A stretch of 64,000 nucleotides of DNA from ZAX-1 sp046533095 (GCA_046533095.1 JAJQRA010000019.1:91409-155408); one strand, 5' to 3'. Positions 24,813-34,508 are shown, numbered from the stretch's first letter. Notes: generated by a model from the letters alone, not told the origin. Numbers and translations are program-made.

Positions 24813-25449
24813 AGAATTCTCCGAATTCTTCGAACACTCAGGCACTTGCCTCTTATACTCGCTACGCAAGCATGAGAGCGGGGTATCGTAGCTTCTCTGT
24901 GCCTTCCTCTACATCAGATCTGAAAATCTTAACTGCCCTTTCTACCTCAGTTCCCTGATACATCTTATTGTACTCATTTCCCTGGTTCTTTACATAATTT
25001 GCTATCATTTTCTCATCCCCATGTCCACTCACTGTTGCTACGAAAAAGCCGCTTGACCAAATCTCTCCATCCCACAGCTTTTTCTTTACTTCAGGGCATT
25101 TCGAAAATACTTCTCTTGCTGTTATGCTTTTTAAGATTCTTACTATTTGCTTTGGGCTATGATTTGGTCCCGCCTGGATGAGAAAATGAACATGATCCTT
25201 AATCTGTTCCTATCTCTAAAAAATGGATGAGATACCTCTTTTCGATTTCCAAGCACGTTTCCTTCACCACTCGATCCACATTCTCATCGATCACTACTCT
25301 TCTATACTTTGCAGGCAAAGCAAAATGGTACATAAGCTTTGATACATTGTGCGATTTGTGTATATGCTCACTCATCCACACATCCCCTTTCCGCCTACAT
25401 TGTATCACCTTTTTATACTATTTTAAAGTTTGTTACGCCGCAAGCGGCG
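24813..25449 (-). mobile_element. IS200/IS605-type insertion sequence
   Basis: A TnpA-like gene bounded by short hairpins, as usual for this family, which has no terminal inverted repeats. AGAATTC-TCC-GAATTCT (24813-24829) lies beyond the gene's end, CGCCGC-AA-GCGGCG (25436-25449) before its start. Exact ends cannot be fixed by eye. No tnpB is present. It sits at the broken front of the deacetylase relic. Confidence 0.65.
24862..25375 (-). pseudogene. IS200/IS605 TnpA transposase (Y1 HUH), frameshifted
   Basis: Starts MSEHIHKSHNVSKLMYHFAL, as in TnpA of IS200/IS605. After EIEKRYLIHFLEIGTD the frame meets a TAA; skipping one base restores DHVHFLIQAGPNHSPKQIV (the HUH histidines) and, later, IANYVKNQG with the catalytic tyrosine, to the stop at 24862. 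One extra T therefore breaks it just before the HUH motif. Without the shift it would be a complete protein of about 171 residues. Confidence 0.8.
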
Positions 25450-25623
25450 GGGAATGTACCCCTATGTCATTCAAAAAATTGGCAAGGTTGCTTCTACCGA
25501 TCATTGTTCGTTTGGTATTGGTTTTCACCTCAGCTTTTAAGAGTATCAGCTTTGCTTTTAATTACAGAATATACTCGTCAATATAGATAGCCCCAAATGA
25601 GCTTTCCATCGAGTTTACGTCCT

Positions 25624-25821
25624 TTAATGTAACGCCCAACTCTGCGTTTGTATATATTTTCTCCTCTTTTTTTTCCATTGGACAATCCTTCTCATTTCTG
25701 CACCTAATTGATATTTCCCCTGTATCTTTTGTAGGATGATTTCATCATCGGTATTGACTTCTCGTAAAGATTCTATCAACATTTTAATGCCTTTTTTAAC
25801 ACCTTCTCCAAACAAAAGCAA
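25624..25821 (-). pseudogene. gene fragment, Rpn-like C-terminal tail (tentative)
   Basis: The piece KKGIKMLIESLREVNTDDEI ... LQKIQGKYQL resembles the end of Lachnospiraceae Rpn-type (PD-(D/E)XK) proteins (ALIET...SREE...KFSL pattern). It then loses the pattern in a lysine-rich run. Another frame nearby reads TLKDVNSMESSFGAIYIDEY, also unassigned. The 25450-25836 stretch is best seen as gene debris next to the IS. Confidence 0.3.
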
Positions 25822-25836
25822 TGTTAATCAGATCTG

Positions 25837-27480
25837 CTATAATTTATATATATTTGTCCAGCCCCATAAAACATCACTACCATCAAACAAATGTCGAAAC
25901 AGATTCGTGTATAAAATTTCAAAGCTACCCCATTGTGGCGCTGCCACTTCGCCAATTTTGTGAACAAGTTCAAGTTTACTTACAAATGCCAAGTATCTTT
26001 CTCTATTGTCAGGTTCATAATATTTATTAGCCTTATATCCTAATAAACCTTCTTCTCTTTTTAAATATCTTTCCATATTAGAAGAATCAAAAACTACATA
26101 TACATTCTCATCTATATTTTCAGGAATACTAAAAACATCACTGTTATAAATTATATTATATTTACTTTGATCCAATTTCGGTGCATATATATCAGCAAAC
26201 GTTTGCAGATATATTGTGCTTCCTACTGGTATGTTTTCGTTTATCCAGTTTTCCGATTCGACCAAATAATTATTCTTAAGATTTGAATATCCTAATAGTA
26301 TACATATATTGATAAAAATGATAACTACATGTATACTGTATCCACAAGCACTAGGAATGCCCTTATCAGCTTTATATTTCGCCTTTAATCTGATGAGCAA
26401 TTTTTCAAATAAGGGGAGTGACATGGACATAAAACAGTATGAATATACCATAATTAAAGTGTTGTTTCTAGGAAACATGATTTTATATTTACCTTGAATC
26501 AAAATGGTAATCAACGGCAAAATTGATAAAAATATGAATTCACTATATTTTTTGCTATAGAATAGCCAAGCAGCCCCACAGATCACTAAAATTCCACCAA
26601 TAAATCCATAACTGCCCACAAAGAACAATTTCGTATATTCCATAACCGGATTGATACAATCCGCTCCTACATGCCCTGTTTGATAGTGTGTGAAATTCCA
26701 TTTGAAATCTTCAATAAAAGTCTCAAAATGAAAGAACACAGAAAAATTCACAACTACAAATGTCAAAACTATAAGTATTAAATTTCGAAATGTATCATAA
26801 ATATATTTAATATTTTTATAATATTTTTTTTGGCAAAAAACACAAACCAACAAAATCCCTGCAAGTACTGCATTGTATTTAACAGACATAGCTAACCCAC
26901 ATAGAATACAAAATATTGGAATGTAACATTTCATATTTTTATCTGCATCATTGCATTTGAACATATAAACTGCTGATAAAAACAGCCCGTTTGCAAAAAA
27001 GACCATCAATAAATCAGGTCCCACATAATATAAAAAGCAAAATTGAAACAATGAAAAAATCCCAAACAGTGCTGACAATAGCGCAGTTCCTTTGGAATTT
27101 TCCAATTTTTTGACTCCTAAGAATACAAAAACATATGAAATCAAAGCAAAAAACGTAAAAGCTCCTCTCAATATATACGTGTAGTTCGTCTCCGTTATTG
27201 CTATGATTGGGTTTAATAAATGAAAAAGCCCTTTCCCAACGTATATACTTAACGAAGGATATTTAAAGTAATTTAAGACAATATTTTTCCCACGAAACAG
27301 ATCAAATGCCCTTAATGCAACAATTTCTTCATCCATAGGCGGATAATTGGGCAGATCTTTTTTTAGGTAAGTATAATAAACCCACATTGCAGCCATAACG
27401 GCAACCAAAAAGACACACCATATTACGATATTGTTTTGTTGTTGTATGCCTGATTTTAATTTTTCTATTTTTTTACTCAT
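25837..27480 (-). CDS. polytopic GT-C glycosyltransferase (ArnT/PMT-like)
   Basis: 547 residues with about 11-12 membrane segments. After the first segment comes the acidic outer loop PPMDEEIVALRAFDLFRGKN, the place of the catalytic Asp/Glu in GT39/83-type transferases that use lipid-phosphate sugars. Chosen start (MSKKIEKLKSG) has GAGGT a few bases upstream; a longer frame begins 57 bases earlier. It is the last gene of the minus-strand polysaccharide block and likely decorates a glycan or lipid outside the membrane. Confidence 0.7.
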   Translation of the reverse strand: MSKKIEKLKSGIQQQNNIVIWCVFLVAVMAAMWVYYTYLKKDLPNYPPMDEEIVALRAFDLFRGKNIVLNYFKYPSLSIYVGKGLFHLLNPIIAITETNYTYILRGAFTFFALISYVFVFLGVKKLENSKGTALLSALFGIFSLFQFCFLYYVGPDLLMVFFANGLFLSAVYMFKCNDADKNMKCYIPIFCILCGLAMSVKYNAVLAGILLVCVFCQKKYYKNIKYIYDTFRNLILIVLTFVVVNFSVFFHFETFIEDFKWNFTHYQTGHVGADCINPVMEYTKLFFVGSYGFIGGILVICGAAWLFYSKKYSEFIFLSILPLITILIQGKYKIMFPRNNTLIMVYSYCFMSMSLPLFEKLLIRLKAKYKADKGIPSACGYSIHVVIIFINICILLGYSNLKNNYLVESENWINENIPVGSTIYLQTFADIYAPKLDQSKYNIIYNSDVFSIPENIDENVYVVFDSSNMERYLKREEGLLGYKANKYYEPDNRERYLAFVSKLELVHKIGEVAAPQWGSFEILYTNLFRHLFDGSDVLWGWTNIYKL

Positions 27481-27549
27481 CGCTACCTCGTCACCCCGCA
27501 TGACTCTAAACAAAACAGCCTTGCCTATCCTGTCCATTTACCGAAAAGG

Positions 27550-28149
27550 CTACAACCTGCCTTTCCATCGCTCCATCATATGTACCTTGGTACAGACAGC
27601 ATCCGGTATCATTTTTTCGTTTCTTAAATACTGCGCATACTCGTCAAGTTTTTCCGGCTGACCTTGCAGTTCAGGTGAAACAATACAAATTTTATAATTA
27701 AGGAGTTTCAATTCGTGATACGTTTCGTTATCAAGCGGTAGCTTATTAAAGCAGTCAACCCAAACCCAATCAATTTTCCCCGCCATAGTTCGAATGACAT
27801 CCATGCCTTCAAATTCTGAAAAACGTAAGGCAATATTTTTGTTTCCTATATCGGATAGCGCCTTTATCATTGGAAAAGAGCTGTCTAAAAAGAAATAATC
27901 CTTGACATGATACTTTTCAAGGAGTTCCAGCGCCTTATACTCTACTCTTTCGCTTTTTATATTCAAAATCATTGTTCCATGGTGATATGATTGTAAATAT
28001 TTTTCAAAGTCATCTCCACTTTTAAAAGGATCATGTTCCAAATAAATACGATCATCAAATTTGTCCCTCAAGTCAATTTCAACGCCATAACAACTATCTA
28101 ATACGAAAAGTTCCTCTATCGTATTCACTCGATGTGCAATATAATTCAT
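27550..28149 (-). CDS. glycerophosphodiester phosphodiesterase/PI-PLC-like protein
   Basis: 199 residues. IAHRVN at the start, GVEIDLRD and YLEHDPF carry the His/Glu/Asp/His pattern of the GDPD-like TIM barrel, but the protein is shorter than true GDPDs (about 240), so the barrel may be reduced. Start coupled to the stop of the upstream glycosyltransferase (TGATG). Being inside a glycan operon, it may act on a sugar-phosphate or glycerophosphate part of the polymer rather than on lipids. Reaction not proven. Confidence 0.65.
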   Translation of the reverse strand: MNYIAHRVNTIEELFVLDSCYGVEIDLRDKFDDRIYLEHDPFKSGDDFEKYLQSYHHGTMILNIKSERVEYKALELLEKYHVKDYFFLDSSFPMIKALSDIGNKNIALRFSEFEGMDVIRTMAGKIDWVWVDCFNKLPLDNETYHELKLLNYKICIVSPELQGQPEKLDEYAQYLRNEKMIPDAVCTKVHMMERWKGRL

Positions 28150-28847
28150 CACTCAATCCCCCTTTTTTTCAATTTTATACTAAAAGCAATCGTTCTTTTT
28201 ATAAATTTAATTTTAGAAGCCAATCCTGTATTCCAATGTGAAACACCATGTATGCGCGGCGGGAACACAACATCAAATCGTTTTATTCCTAAACCGCTCT
28301 TTTGTGCCATATATAGTGCATATAAATCCAACGAAAAATCATGAGGTGGATTTTTCCATTGTTTATAGAACTCCATTGGAAAAACATTCGGTTGTGCGTT
28401 AATATCCCACAATGGCTTACCCATATAAACAGATTCAAAAATACCCATCCCCATCGTAAAAAAGCGGTCAGATAAAGGTCGGTTCTTCCTCAGTCCTTTT
28501 ACAAACAAGCTTTCTCCAGCTGTGTTTTCAACAAGTTGTATCGCTTTTCGTATATCGCCAGGATCTGTCTGCATATCGGCATGGGTCCAACCAATGTAAT
28601 CCCCATCTACAAAATCAAGTCCTGCTAAAATTCCGAAGCCATAGCCTTTGTTTACAGAGACTCGAATCGTATTTGCAAAAGGATACCGTGGAATCAATGA
28701 TGCTATAACTTCCTGTGTATGGTCAGTAGAGCCGTTATCAACCAGCACGACTTCAAGGTTACCCACCATATTTGCTTGAAAACGCTCCAATATCATAGGT
28801 ATATTTTTTTCTTCATTATAACAAGGAACTACAATTGAAAATTTCAC
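28149..28847 (-). CDS. GT2 family glycosyltransferase (dolichyl-phosphate mannosyltransferase-like)
   Basis: 232 residues, soluble GT-A fold: FSIVVPCYNEEKNIPMIL, VVLVDNGSTDHTQEV, NKGYGFGILAGLDFVDGDY and the catalytic THADMQTDP. Such enzymes load a sugar on undecaprenyl phosphate, giving the donor for GT-C transferases like the two in this block. GTG start with AAGGAGGG upstream. No C-terminal membrane helices. Confidence 0.85.
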   Translation of the reverse strand: MKFSIVVPCYNEEKNIPMILERFQANMVGNLEVVLVDNGSTDHTQEVIASLIPRYPFANTIRVSVNKGYGFGILAGLDFVDGDYIGWTHADMQTDPGDIRKAIQLVENTAGESLFVKGLRKNRPLSDRFFTMGMGIFESVYMGKPLWDINAQPNVFPMEFYKQWKNPPHDFSLDLYALYMAQKSGLGIKRFDVVFPPRIHGVSHWNTGLASKIKFIKRTIAFSIKLKKRGIE

Positions 28848-28916
28848 AGCACACCCTCCTTATCCTTAAATGCAAAAACCTTTACTCTACAAATTAATAA
28901 CCGTGCTGACCTATAT

Positions 28917-29606
28917 TCATATTCCAATCTTTTTTGCTAATTCTGCAAAATCAGATATCTGATCGCAACCGTAGTTCAACACATCTAACTTTTCATTGCG
29001 AAACCAAATTACTTTTATATTCATTTGCTCGGCACCTTTTATGTCTCTTTCTAAACTATCTCCAACAAAAAAGCATAACCCAGGGACAATTTCAAGTTTC
29101 TCAAGGGTTCTTGCAAACATCTTTTGTGAAGGTTTTTCTTCTCCAACTTCCTCACTCGTAACCAGCACATCAATATAATCCATTATTTTTAGTTGTTCTA
29201 ATTTCCGAAATTGTATGTGCGCTGTCAAATCTGTGCAAATTGCTATTTTTATTTCATGATACTTCATTTTTTTTAAAAATTCCATCACGCCATCATATAG
29301 CTGCATCGCACAAAGGAATGTATCCCAGTAGATATTATACATTTCAAATGCAACGCTAAGCTGTGAGAATTTCATCTGTTCCACGAAATTTTGAAAATAC
29401 AAAAGCCGATGATGCCCTGCGGCTACGTCGCCAAGCCTGCTCTTTATATTTTGCTTTGCAAGTTGATAAACATCGTAAAATTGCTGTTTTCCAATCTGCA
29501 TAACACTACAAGTAAATTCACACAAAGCCTGATTTGCCTTGTCATTGCATGAATCATAATTATAAAGTGTATTGTCCAAATCAAAAATTCCGGCTCTATA
29601 TTCCAT
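28917..29606 (-). CDS. HAD family hydrolase (sugar-phosphate phosphatase-like)
   Basis: 229 residues from MEYRAG; AAAGGGAG lies 5 bases before this start. Motif I is GIFDLDNTLYNYD, motif II ICTDLT, motif III a lysine in EEKPSQKMF, motif IV FFVGDSLERDIKGAEQ. With a helical cap as in phosphoglycolate phosphatases. In this cluster it may dephosphorylate a sugar or alditol phosphate made by the aldolase/kinase set. Substrate unknown. Confidence 0.82.
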   Translation of the reverse strand: MEYRAGIFDLDNTLYNYDSCNDKANQALCEFTCSVMQIGKQQFYDVYQLAKQNIKSRLGDVAAGHHRLLYFQNFVEQMKFSQLSVAFEMYNIYWDTFLCAMQLYDGVMEFLKKMKYHEIKIAICTDLTAHIQFRKLEQLKIMDYIDVLVTSEEVGEEKPSQKMFARTLEKLEIVPGLCFFVGDSLERDIKGAEQMNIKVIWFRNEKLDVLNYGCDQISDFAELAKKIGI

Positions 29607-29619
29607 TTGAACTCCCTTT

Positions 29620-31746
29620 CTATTCAATCCCCTGCATTTTTATACTAATCAAATACAGAATAATTAATTTAATTACACCAAGGCACTCGTCCGATTCATC
29701 CAACTCACTTTTCGTAATCTCATACAGCTGTGGGATAATATTGTTTGCTAATTTAGCAAAGGGAATCTGCGCTGTACTTGATTCGTTCAATCCGATTGTA
29801 AGCACTTGTTTATTTAAATCCTCTGTAAAATCAAAATCTACTTTCATTTGATATTTTGACAATTGGTACAATAGCGGTTCAATGTCTACGGAAGCACTAA
29901 CCGTTATTTTTAGCCAAATACAAACTTTATAGCTAGCATCAAATTTTTTTGGCAAATGCGGGTCGAAATATCGGATAATCAAATCCGCATACTCCCTTTG
30001 TGGCGCAATATAGGACTCTACATCACCCTTTCTTGCTTCTATTTGCTGTATAATTTTTTCTAACGTATATCCCCTAGTTTGGGTATCTCTTTTGATCTTC
30101 CAAAATGCCTGAAGTTCCGGGTCTGTATCCATAAAAACTTTTAAATCTATCAGCTTGCGCATCTGTGGCAAATAGAAAGAATGCAGCCCACTGATCAGGA
30201 TAAAACGTTTTGGTCTAATCTTGATTGCTTCCGTAAATTTTCCGGTATCATGATTATAATCCACCCGAAAAATAGAATTCCCATTTTTCAATGTCGCTAT
30301 GTCAATCGCTTGACGATATAAATAATTTGCCTTTGGATCCAAATGCGTAAAATAATCCCACATTTTTTCATTGCGCTCCCATTTATGATCCCCATCGCCC
30401 TCAATTGGAATTAGTTTTGTATCACCCAACATATCCTTGATATTTTCAGCAAGCATCGTTTTACCACTGCCGCTGTCGCCCGATATACCAATTATAAAAG
30501 GGTTCGATTTTCTTTGATAAAATTTATTTTCAATAATGCCAAGTTGGTAAACGATAACTGTGGAACTGATTAGAAAACCTTCCATCAATGTAAAAACTAT
30601 ATTTTCCATAAAAATATTTTTAATTTTCAAAAATCCCATAGGTACATTTAAAAAATAAAGGTCAGTGTAGGTTTGAATACGGAAGACAACAAAATAAAGC
30701 AAGCAAAAAAAGTTAAGTCCAATAAATACAATAAGATTTTTATATTTATTTCTCCCTGTCTGAATAAAAAATATTGTTATATATGGAACAATCCAGATAT
30801 ACCAACCCGGCATCGGCAATACAAATATGAGGATAACGGAAAACCCTATGCCACAAAAGCTTAAGAAAAGCTCTGTATTTATACTATCAGACAGAAAGAA
30901 CTTACTATAAACAAAGATCAAAGCCAAAAGCGGCAATAGAAGCTTTGTTTCTAAAAACGGAAAATAAATTTGCGTTAAAATATTTTGTTCTGCATTAAGC
31001 AGGACATTTTGCAAAAACCCCATCCCCGAAAAAGGAATGACTACAACGATACATAAAACAGCAACAGAACCAAAGCTAATGATAGATCGCTTTATCCCAT
31101 GTTTATTCAGAGAATACAAAAACAAAATAGGCAAAATTGCCAAAACATGCTGTTTAGATAATATCGCCGCACTGAAAGCCAGTACAAAAAAAATGAAATA
31201 CAAATATGTTTGTTTCTGTTTGTTGTCTTTTGTCAAATTTTTATTCGCATAAATCAAAAAATAAACAGCCCCTAATAAAAGCGATGTTGGAATAATATCT
31301 AATTGCCCATGCATGTAAGAACTATAAATAATAATAGGTGAAGCAAAGTATAAAATACCAACATATCTGCGTTGGCTCGGGTATAGTTTTCTTAAAAAAT
31401 ATAGACCTAGCAAATCAAAAAATAAATTTGGCAATTTAAATATGATATTGGAAACAAAGATATTCTGAATATGAAAGATATGGATCAACGTCATTCCGGC
31501 ACTTTCTATAAAAAGCATCATAGGCGGATAAGGAAATGAGGAAGGCAATCCGTTTCTATAATAATATTCATAAGGATTGCCATTTGCCGTTCCATCAATA
31601 AATGCCTGTACAAATGGCATAAACAGCTTTATTTGATAGTCTGATGAAAACAATCCCATCAAGATTATCTTTACAATGATAAAAACTAGTACAAACCAAT
31701 AATATCTGTCAAATTTAAAATTCATAAATCTATTTTTAGCATTCAT
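29620..31746 (-). CDS. fusion: GT-C-like membrane transferase + uridine kinase/PRK-like domain
   Basis: 708 residues, two unrelated halves. Residues 1-405 carry about 11 membrane segments with outer-loop features of GT-C mannosyltransferases (FPYPPMMLFIES, YMHGQLDIIPTSLLLGAVY, SKQHVLAILPILFLYSLNKH). Residues 415-708 form a P-loop kinase: Walker A GDSGSGKT (423-430), then DGDHKWERNEKMWDYFTHLDP and YNHDTGKFT, as in uridine kinases and phosphoribulokinases. The stop is 13 bases before the HAD start. The kinase half may phosphorylate a sugar, alditol or polyprenol. The frame is open throughout, so the fusion is real in this sequence. Confidence 0.75.
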   Translation of the reverse strand: MNAKNRFMNFKFDRYYWFVLVFIIVKIILMGLFSSDYQIKLFMPFVQAFIDGTANGNPYEYYYRNGLPSSFPYPPMMLFIESAGMTLIHIFHIQNIFVSNIIFKLPNLFFDLLGLYFLRKLYPSQRRYVGILYFASPIIIYSSYMHGQLDIIPTSLLLGAVYFLIYANKNLTKDNKQKQTYLYFIFFVLAFSAAILSKQHVLAILPILFLYSLNKHGIKRSIISFGSVAVLCIVVVIPFSGMGFLQNVLLNAEQNILTQIYFPFLETKLLLPLLALIFVYSKFFLSDSINTELFLSFCGIGFSVILIFVLPMPGWYIWIVPYITIFFIQTGRNKYKNLIVFIGLNFFCLLYFVVFRIQTYTDLYFLNVPMGFLKIKNIFMENIVFTLMEGFLISSTVIVYQLGIIENKFYQRKSNPFIIGISGDSGSGKTMLAENIKDMLGDTKLIPIEGDGDHKWERNEKMWDYFTHLDPKANYLYRQAIDIATLKNGNSIFRVDYNHDTGKFTEAIKIRPKRFILISGLHSFYLPQMRKLIDLKVFMDTDPELQAFWKIKRDTQTRGYTLEKIIQQIEARKGDVESYIAPQREYADLIIRYFDPHLPKKFDASYKVCIWLKITVSASVDIEPLLYQLSKYQMKVDFDFTEDLNKQVLTIGLNESSTAQIPFAKLANNIIPQLYEITKSELDESDECLGVIKLIILYLISIKMQGIE

Positions 31747-31777
31747 TTTATCCTACATTTCTCCACAGAACGATATT

Positions 31778-32596
31778 TCAAAGCTCACTTCTATTTCCTA
31801 TATAGTCATTTCCATTATAAAATTCATGCCAATATTGATACGTTTTCATATATTTCTCATATTCCTCCGGTGTTCCCCAGCAAAGATATTGTTCTAGCTC
31901 AAACACTTTGACACGGCCTCCCAAGTCCAAAATATGCGCCATCACTTGATCTACATAGAATTCATTGTTGATCCTGTCATTTTCTTTGATCATTTTTTCA
32001 GTCGCCACAACAAACAATTCGCCTGATTTAAACCAAAACGTTCCTACAACTGCATGGTCATTTTTAGGGGTATCTGAAATGGCCTTCTTAATTGATGTCC
32101 GCAGTACATTTTCATCGCTATCCGTAACCATCCAACCATATGCATTCGGGTTTTCTAGTACAGCCTCATTATTACGAAACGTAAAAACCATCGCATCTGC
32201 CTTATCTTTCTGTGCCAGAAACTTTTCAGCAGTGTAAATCATTCCATTGTCACAGCTGGCAATCAATAGTTCTTCCTTGCTATTAATTTCATCTTTTGCA
32301 AGCAGGCAAGTTGAAGCTTGCCCTTGCGTTAAATGAGTTGTTGTAATAAATTTAGCGCTTGGGAAATGTTTTTGTATTTCTTCTTCTACACGATCATCTT
32401 TATGGAAATCACGATCGACATAAAGTAAATTGTAATTTTTTTCGCTTGCGCAAAGAGCGTCAAATGTAGCACAAACCGCCATTGGATACTCTTTGCCCGT
32501 TTTATGGTATACAACTGGTAGAATCGGTTTATGAATTTTATATCCTACATCAGAAAAGCGTTTTCCTTCTCCTGCCATCGGAATTAAAATGTTCAT
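31778..32596 (-). CDS. sugar-phosphate nucleotidyltransferase-like protein
   Basis: 272 residues from MNILIPMAGEGKRFSDVGY; AGGAGG lies 7 bases upstream, so an ATG 57 bases earlier is rejected. GxGxRF and the KPILPV segment are the NTP-transferase signature. LLIASCDNGMIY holds a metal-binding Asp, and GRVKVFELEQYLCWGTPEEYEKY is the usual end. It pairs with a paralogue next door. Expected to make an NDP- or CDP-activated sugar or alditol. Confidence 0.8.
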   Translation of the reverse strand: MNILIPMAGEGKRFSDVGYKIHKPILPVVYHKTGKEYPMAVCATFDALCASEKNYNLLYVDRDFHKDDRVEEEIQKHFPSAKFITTTHLTQGQASTCLLAKDEINSKEELLIASCDNGMIYTAEKFLAQKDKADAMVFTFRNNEAVLENPNAYGWMVTDSDENVLRTSIKKAISDTPKNDHAVVGTFWFKSGELFVVATEKMIKENDRINNEFYVDQVMAHILDLGGRVKVFELEQYLCWGTPEEYEKYMKTYQYWHEFYNGNDYIGNRSEL

Positions 32597-32670
32597 CCAA
32601 GTGCCTCCTAATAATATTCGTCCATATAAAATATATGTGTAAACAAGGATCAAGTTTTAATGGACATCTC

Positions 32671-33447
32671 TTAATTTGACTGTTTCACAATATTGATCCA
32701 ATTGATATATTCATTTAAATCTTCCGGAGTACCCCACTGACAGAATTTTTCAACGCATGTCGGAATCCATACGCTAAGACCGTCTGCAACCATAAAATTG
32801 TATGGCAAACTTGCATAGTATTCGCCGTTAATCGAAACTTCAGCATCTACAAGCTTTTGACAATATTTTTTAAGAAGTTTCCCCGTTTTAAAATAATAGG
32901 CACCTGGGGAATGTTTCGCTTTTGTTTTGTCTGCTTCAAAGCTGAATTTTTCTTGAATTTTAATTAAATTCTCATTTTCATCCGTTAAGCACGAAGCATA
33001 TACGTTCTTCTCTTTCATCAAATGTGGATGGAAACCTGTATAACAAGGAACACAGCCTTCGCAATTTCGCTCGCTAAGTTTGCTTTTAAAATTAGCATAG
33101 TCCCATGTCATGTAGAAATCGCAATAATTAATAATACAAGGCTTATCATCCTCAATAGAATTCTCTGCTCGAAGCACATCAGCAACCGGTCCTTTTTTTG
33201 CCCAATCATCAATCACAAAAATTTCCGCAGTTGGTGCAATTTCCATTAGCCGTTTTTCCATCATTTCATCGTTATCCAACTGCTCTTTCCTGCATATGAA
33301 CAAAAAATCCGTTTCGTCTTTGTATATGCCCTTTACGATCCACTCAATAATCGGCTTGCCTCCAACCGGTATAAATGGTTTTAATTCTTTATACCCTGCC
33401 GCCACAAACCTTGACCCATACCCTGTCATTGGAATAATTATTTTCAT
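32671..33447 (-). CDS. second sugar-phosphate nucleotidyltransferase-like protein
   Basis: 258 residues: MKIIIPMTGYGSRFVAAGY, LKPFIPVGGKPIIEW, CIINYCDFYMTWD and CQWGTPEDLNEYINW. Clearly a paralogue of the next gene. Overlaps the aldolase gene by the ATGA four-base junction, so it is translationally coupled to it. Two adjacent nucleotidyltransferases suggest two activated precursors, or one catalytic and one regulatory copy. Confidence 0.8.
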   Translation of the reverse strand: MKIIIPMTGYGSRFVAAGYKELKPFIPVGGKPIIEWIVKGIYKDETDFLFICRKEQLDNDEMMEKRLMEIAPTAEIFVIDDWAKKGPVADVLRAENSIEDDKPCIINYCDFYMTWDYANFKSKLSERNCEGCVPCYTGFHPHLMKEKNVYASCLTDENENLIKIQEKFSFEADKTKAKHSPGAYYFKTGKLLKKYCQKLVDAEVSINGEYYASLPYNFMVADGLSVWIPTCVEKFCQWGTPEDLNEYINWINIVKQSN

Positions 33448-34508
33448 TGCTTAAATTCCCCGCTACGCCTATATTTTTCTGCATCCCAATTGATAAGAAA
33501 ACTTTGTTCTTCATCTGTAAGATATTGTATTTCGTTGGCAGAATCCGCTAAAAATACTTGTGCACTAAAACTTAATACACTTTCAATCTCCTTCACTTTC
33601 GAACTATTTTCGCCACATATAAAACAGCTGTTTTTATACCATATAACCACCGGAATACCATCGCTTTGCAAATATTTTGATAGTTCTTGTTTGATATCAT
33701 CGTTGCTAATAACCAACGGTCGCTTTCCACAATACACCGTGCAATCAGGGCAAAAATCATAACGCCACATTCCAGATGCAGCCGCTTTTTGTATCTGCAC
33801 ATCATTACTGTAATGGACAATTCCTGTTTGCATTTCAAACGATTTTAAATAATGATAAATTGTAGTAGAATCATGGTATGCTTTAAAATCTAGCTTTAAA
33901 TACTTCTCTATTGTTCGCAGAACACTTTCCGTTTTCTCGATCACTTCTATAGAAGTTTCCTCACTCACAATTAAACCATGATTCTGCAAAAAAATCAACT
34001 CAACATCTTGAATGGAATTAAATTGGTTGTTTTTTCTTTTTATTTCCTCATAAGTTTTTTTAGCAAGTTCAATCCCCGGCGTTGTATATTCTACAAGCAA
34101 TGCTGTTGGAAACAGTTTTCTCAGAATTATATCCCAGTTTTCCCTACAAGCGATTATATTCACCACGGTAGGATGCGTATGCAGGGTAAATCTTTTGCCA
34201 AATGCATGTAAAAAAGTTTCAATAGACGACCTTGAACCACTCACCAATGCTTCCGCCAGTAGTTCTTTTTCAGAACATGTAACTATATTTTTTTCAAACC
34301 TATCTATAAAATAGTCCTCAATTTTTTTGCAATTGACGACCGAGTATCCTTGTTCAAAATTTACATCTGATAATTTATATCCTGATGCTTTAATATACAT
34401 TGTTCCATCATCGCATTTTGCGGATGAATTTCCTCCGCCTGCCTGAACAAGATCCTCCCTCATCCCTGCATAGTTTGAAATAGCGATAAAGCCTTCCATC
34501 GAATCCAT
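33444..34508 (-). CDS. class II aldolase/adducin domain protein
   Basis: 354 residues from MDSMEGF; GAGGTGAGG lies just before this start. The N-terminal two thirds are a class II aldolase domain: DLVQAGGGNSSAKCDDGTMYIKASGY, the zinc-site TLHTHPTVVNI and LIFLQNHGLIVS. The last 120 residues are an extra region with CPDC and CFICGEN. Splits or epimerises a phosphorylated sugar. First gene of the 25.8-34.5 kb minus-strand operon, with a promoter upstream. Substrate unknown. Confidence 0.8.
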   Translation of the reverse strand: MDSMEGFIAISNYAGMREDLVQAGGGNSSAKCDDGTMYIKASGYKLSDVNFEQGYSVVNCKKIEDYFIDRFEKNIVTCSEKELLAEALVSGSRSSIETFLHAFGKRFTLHTHPTVVNIIACRENWDIILRKLFPTALLVEYTTPGIELAKKTYEEIKRKNNQFNSIQDVELIFLQNHGLIVSEETSIEVIEKTESVLRTIEKYLKLDFKAYHDSTTIYHYLKSFEMQTGIVHYSNDVQIQKAAASGMWRYDFCPDCTVYCGKRPLVISNDDIKQELSKYLQSDGIPVVIWYKNSCFICGENSSKVKEIESVLSFSAQVFLADSANEIQYLTDEEQSFLINWDAEKYRRSGEFKQ

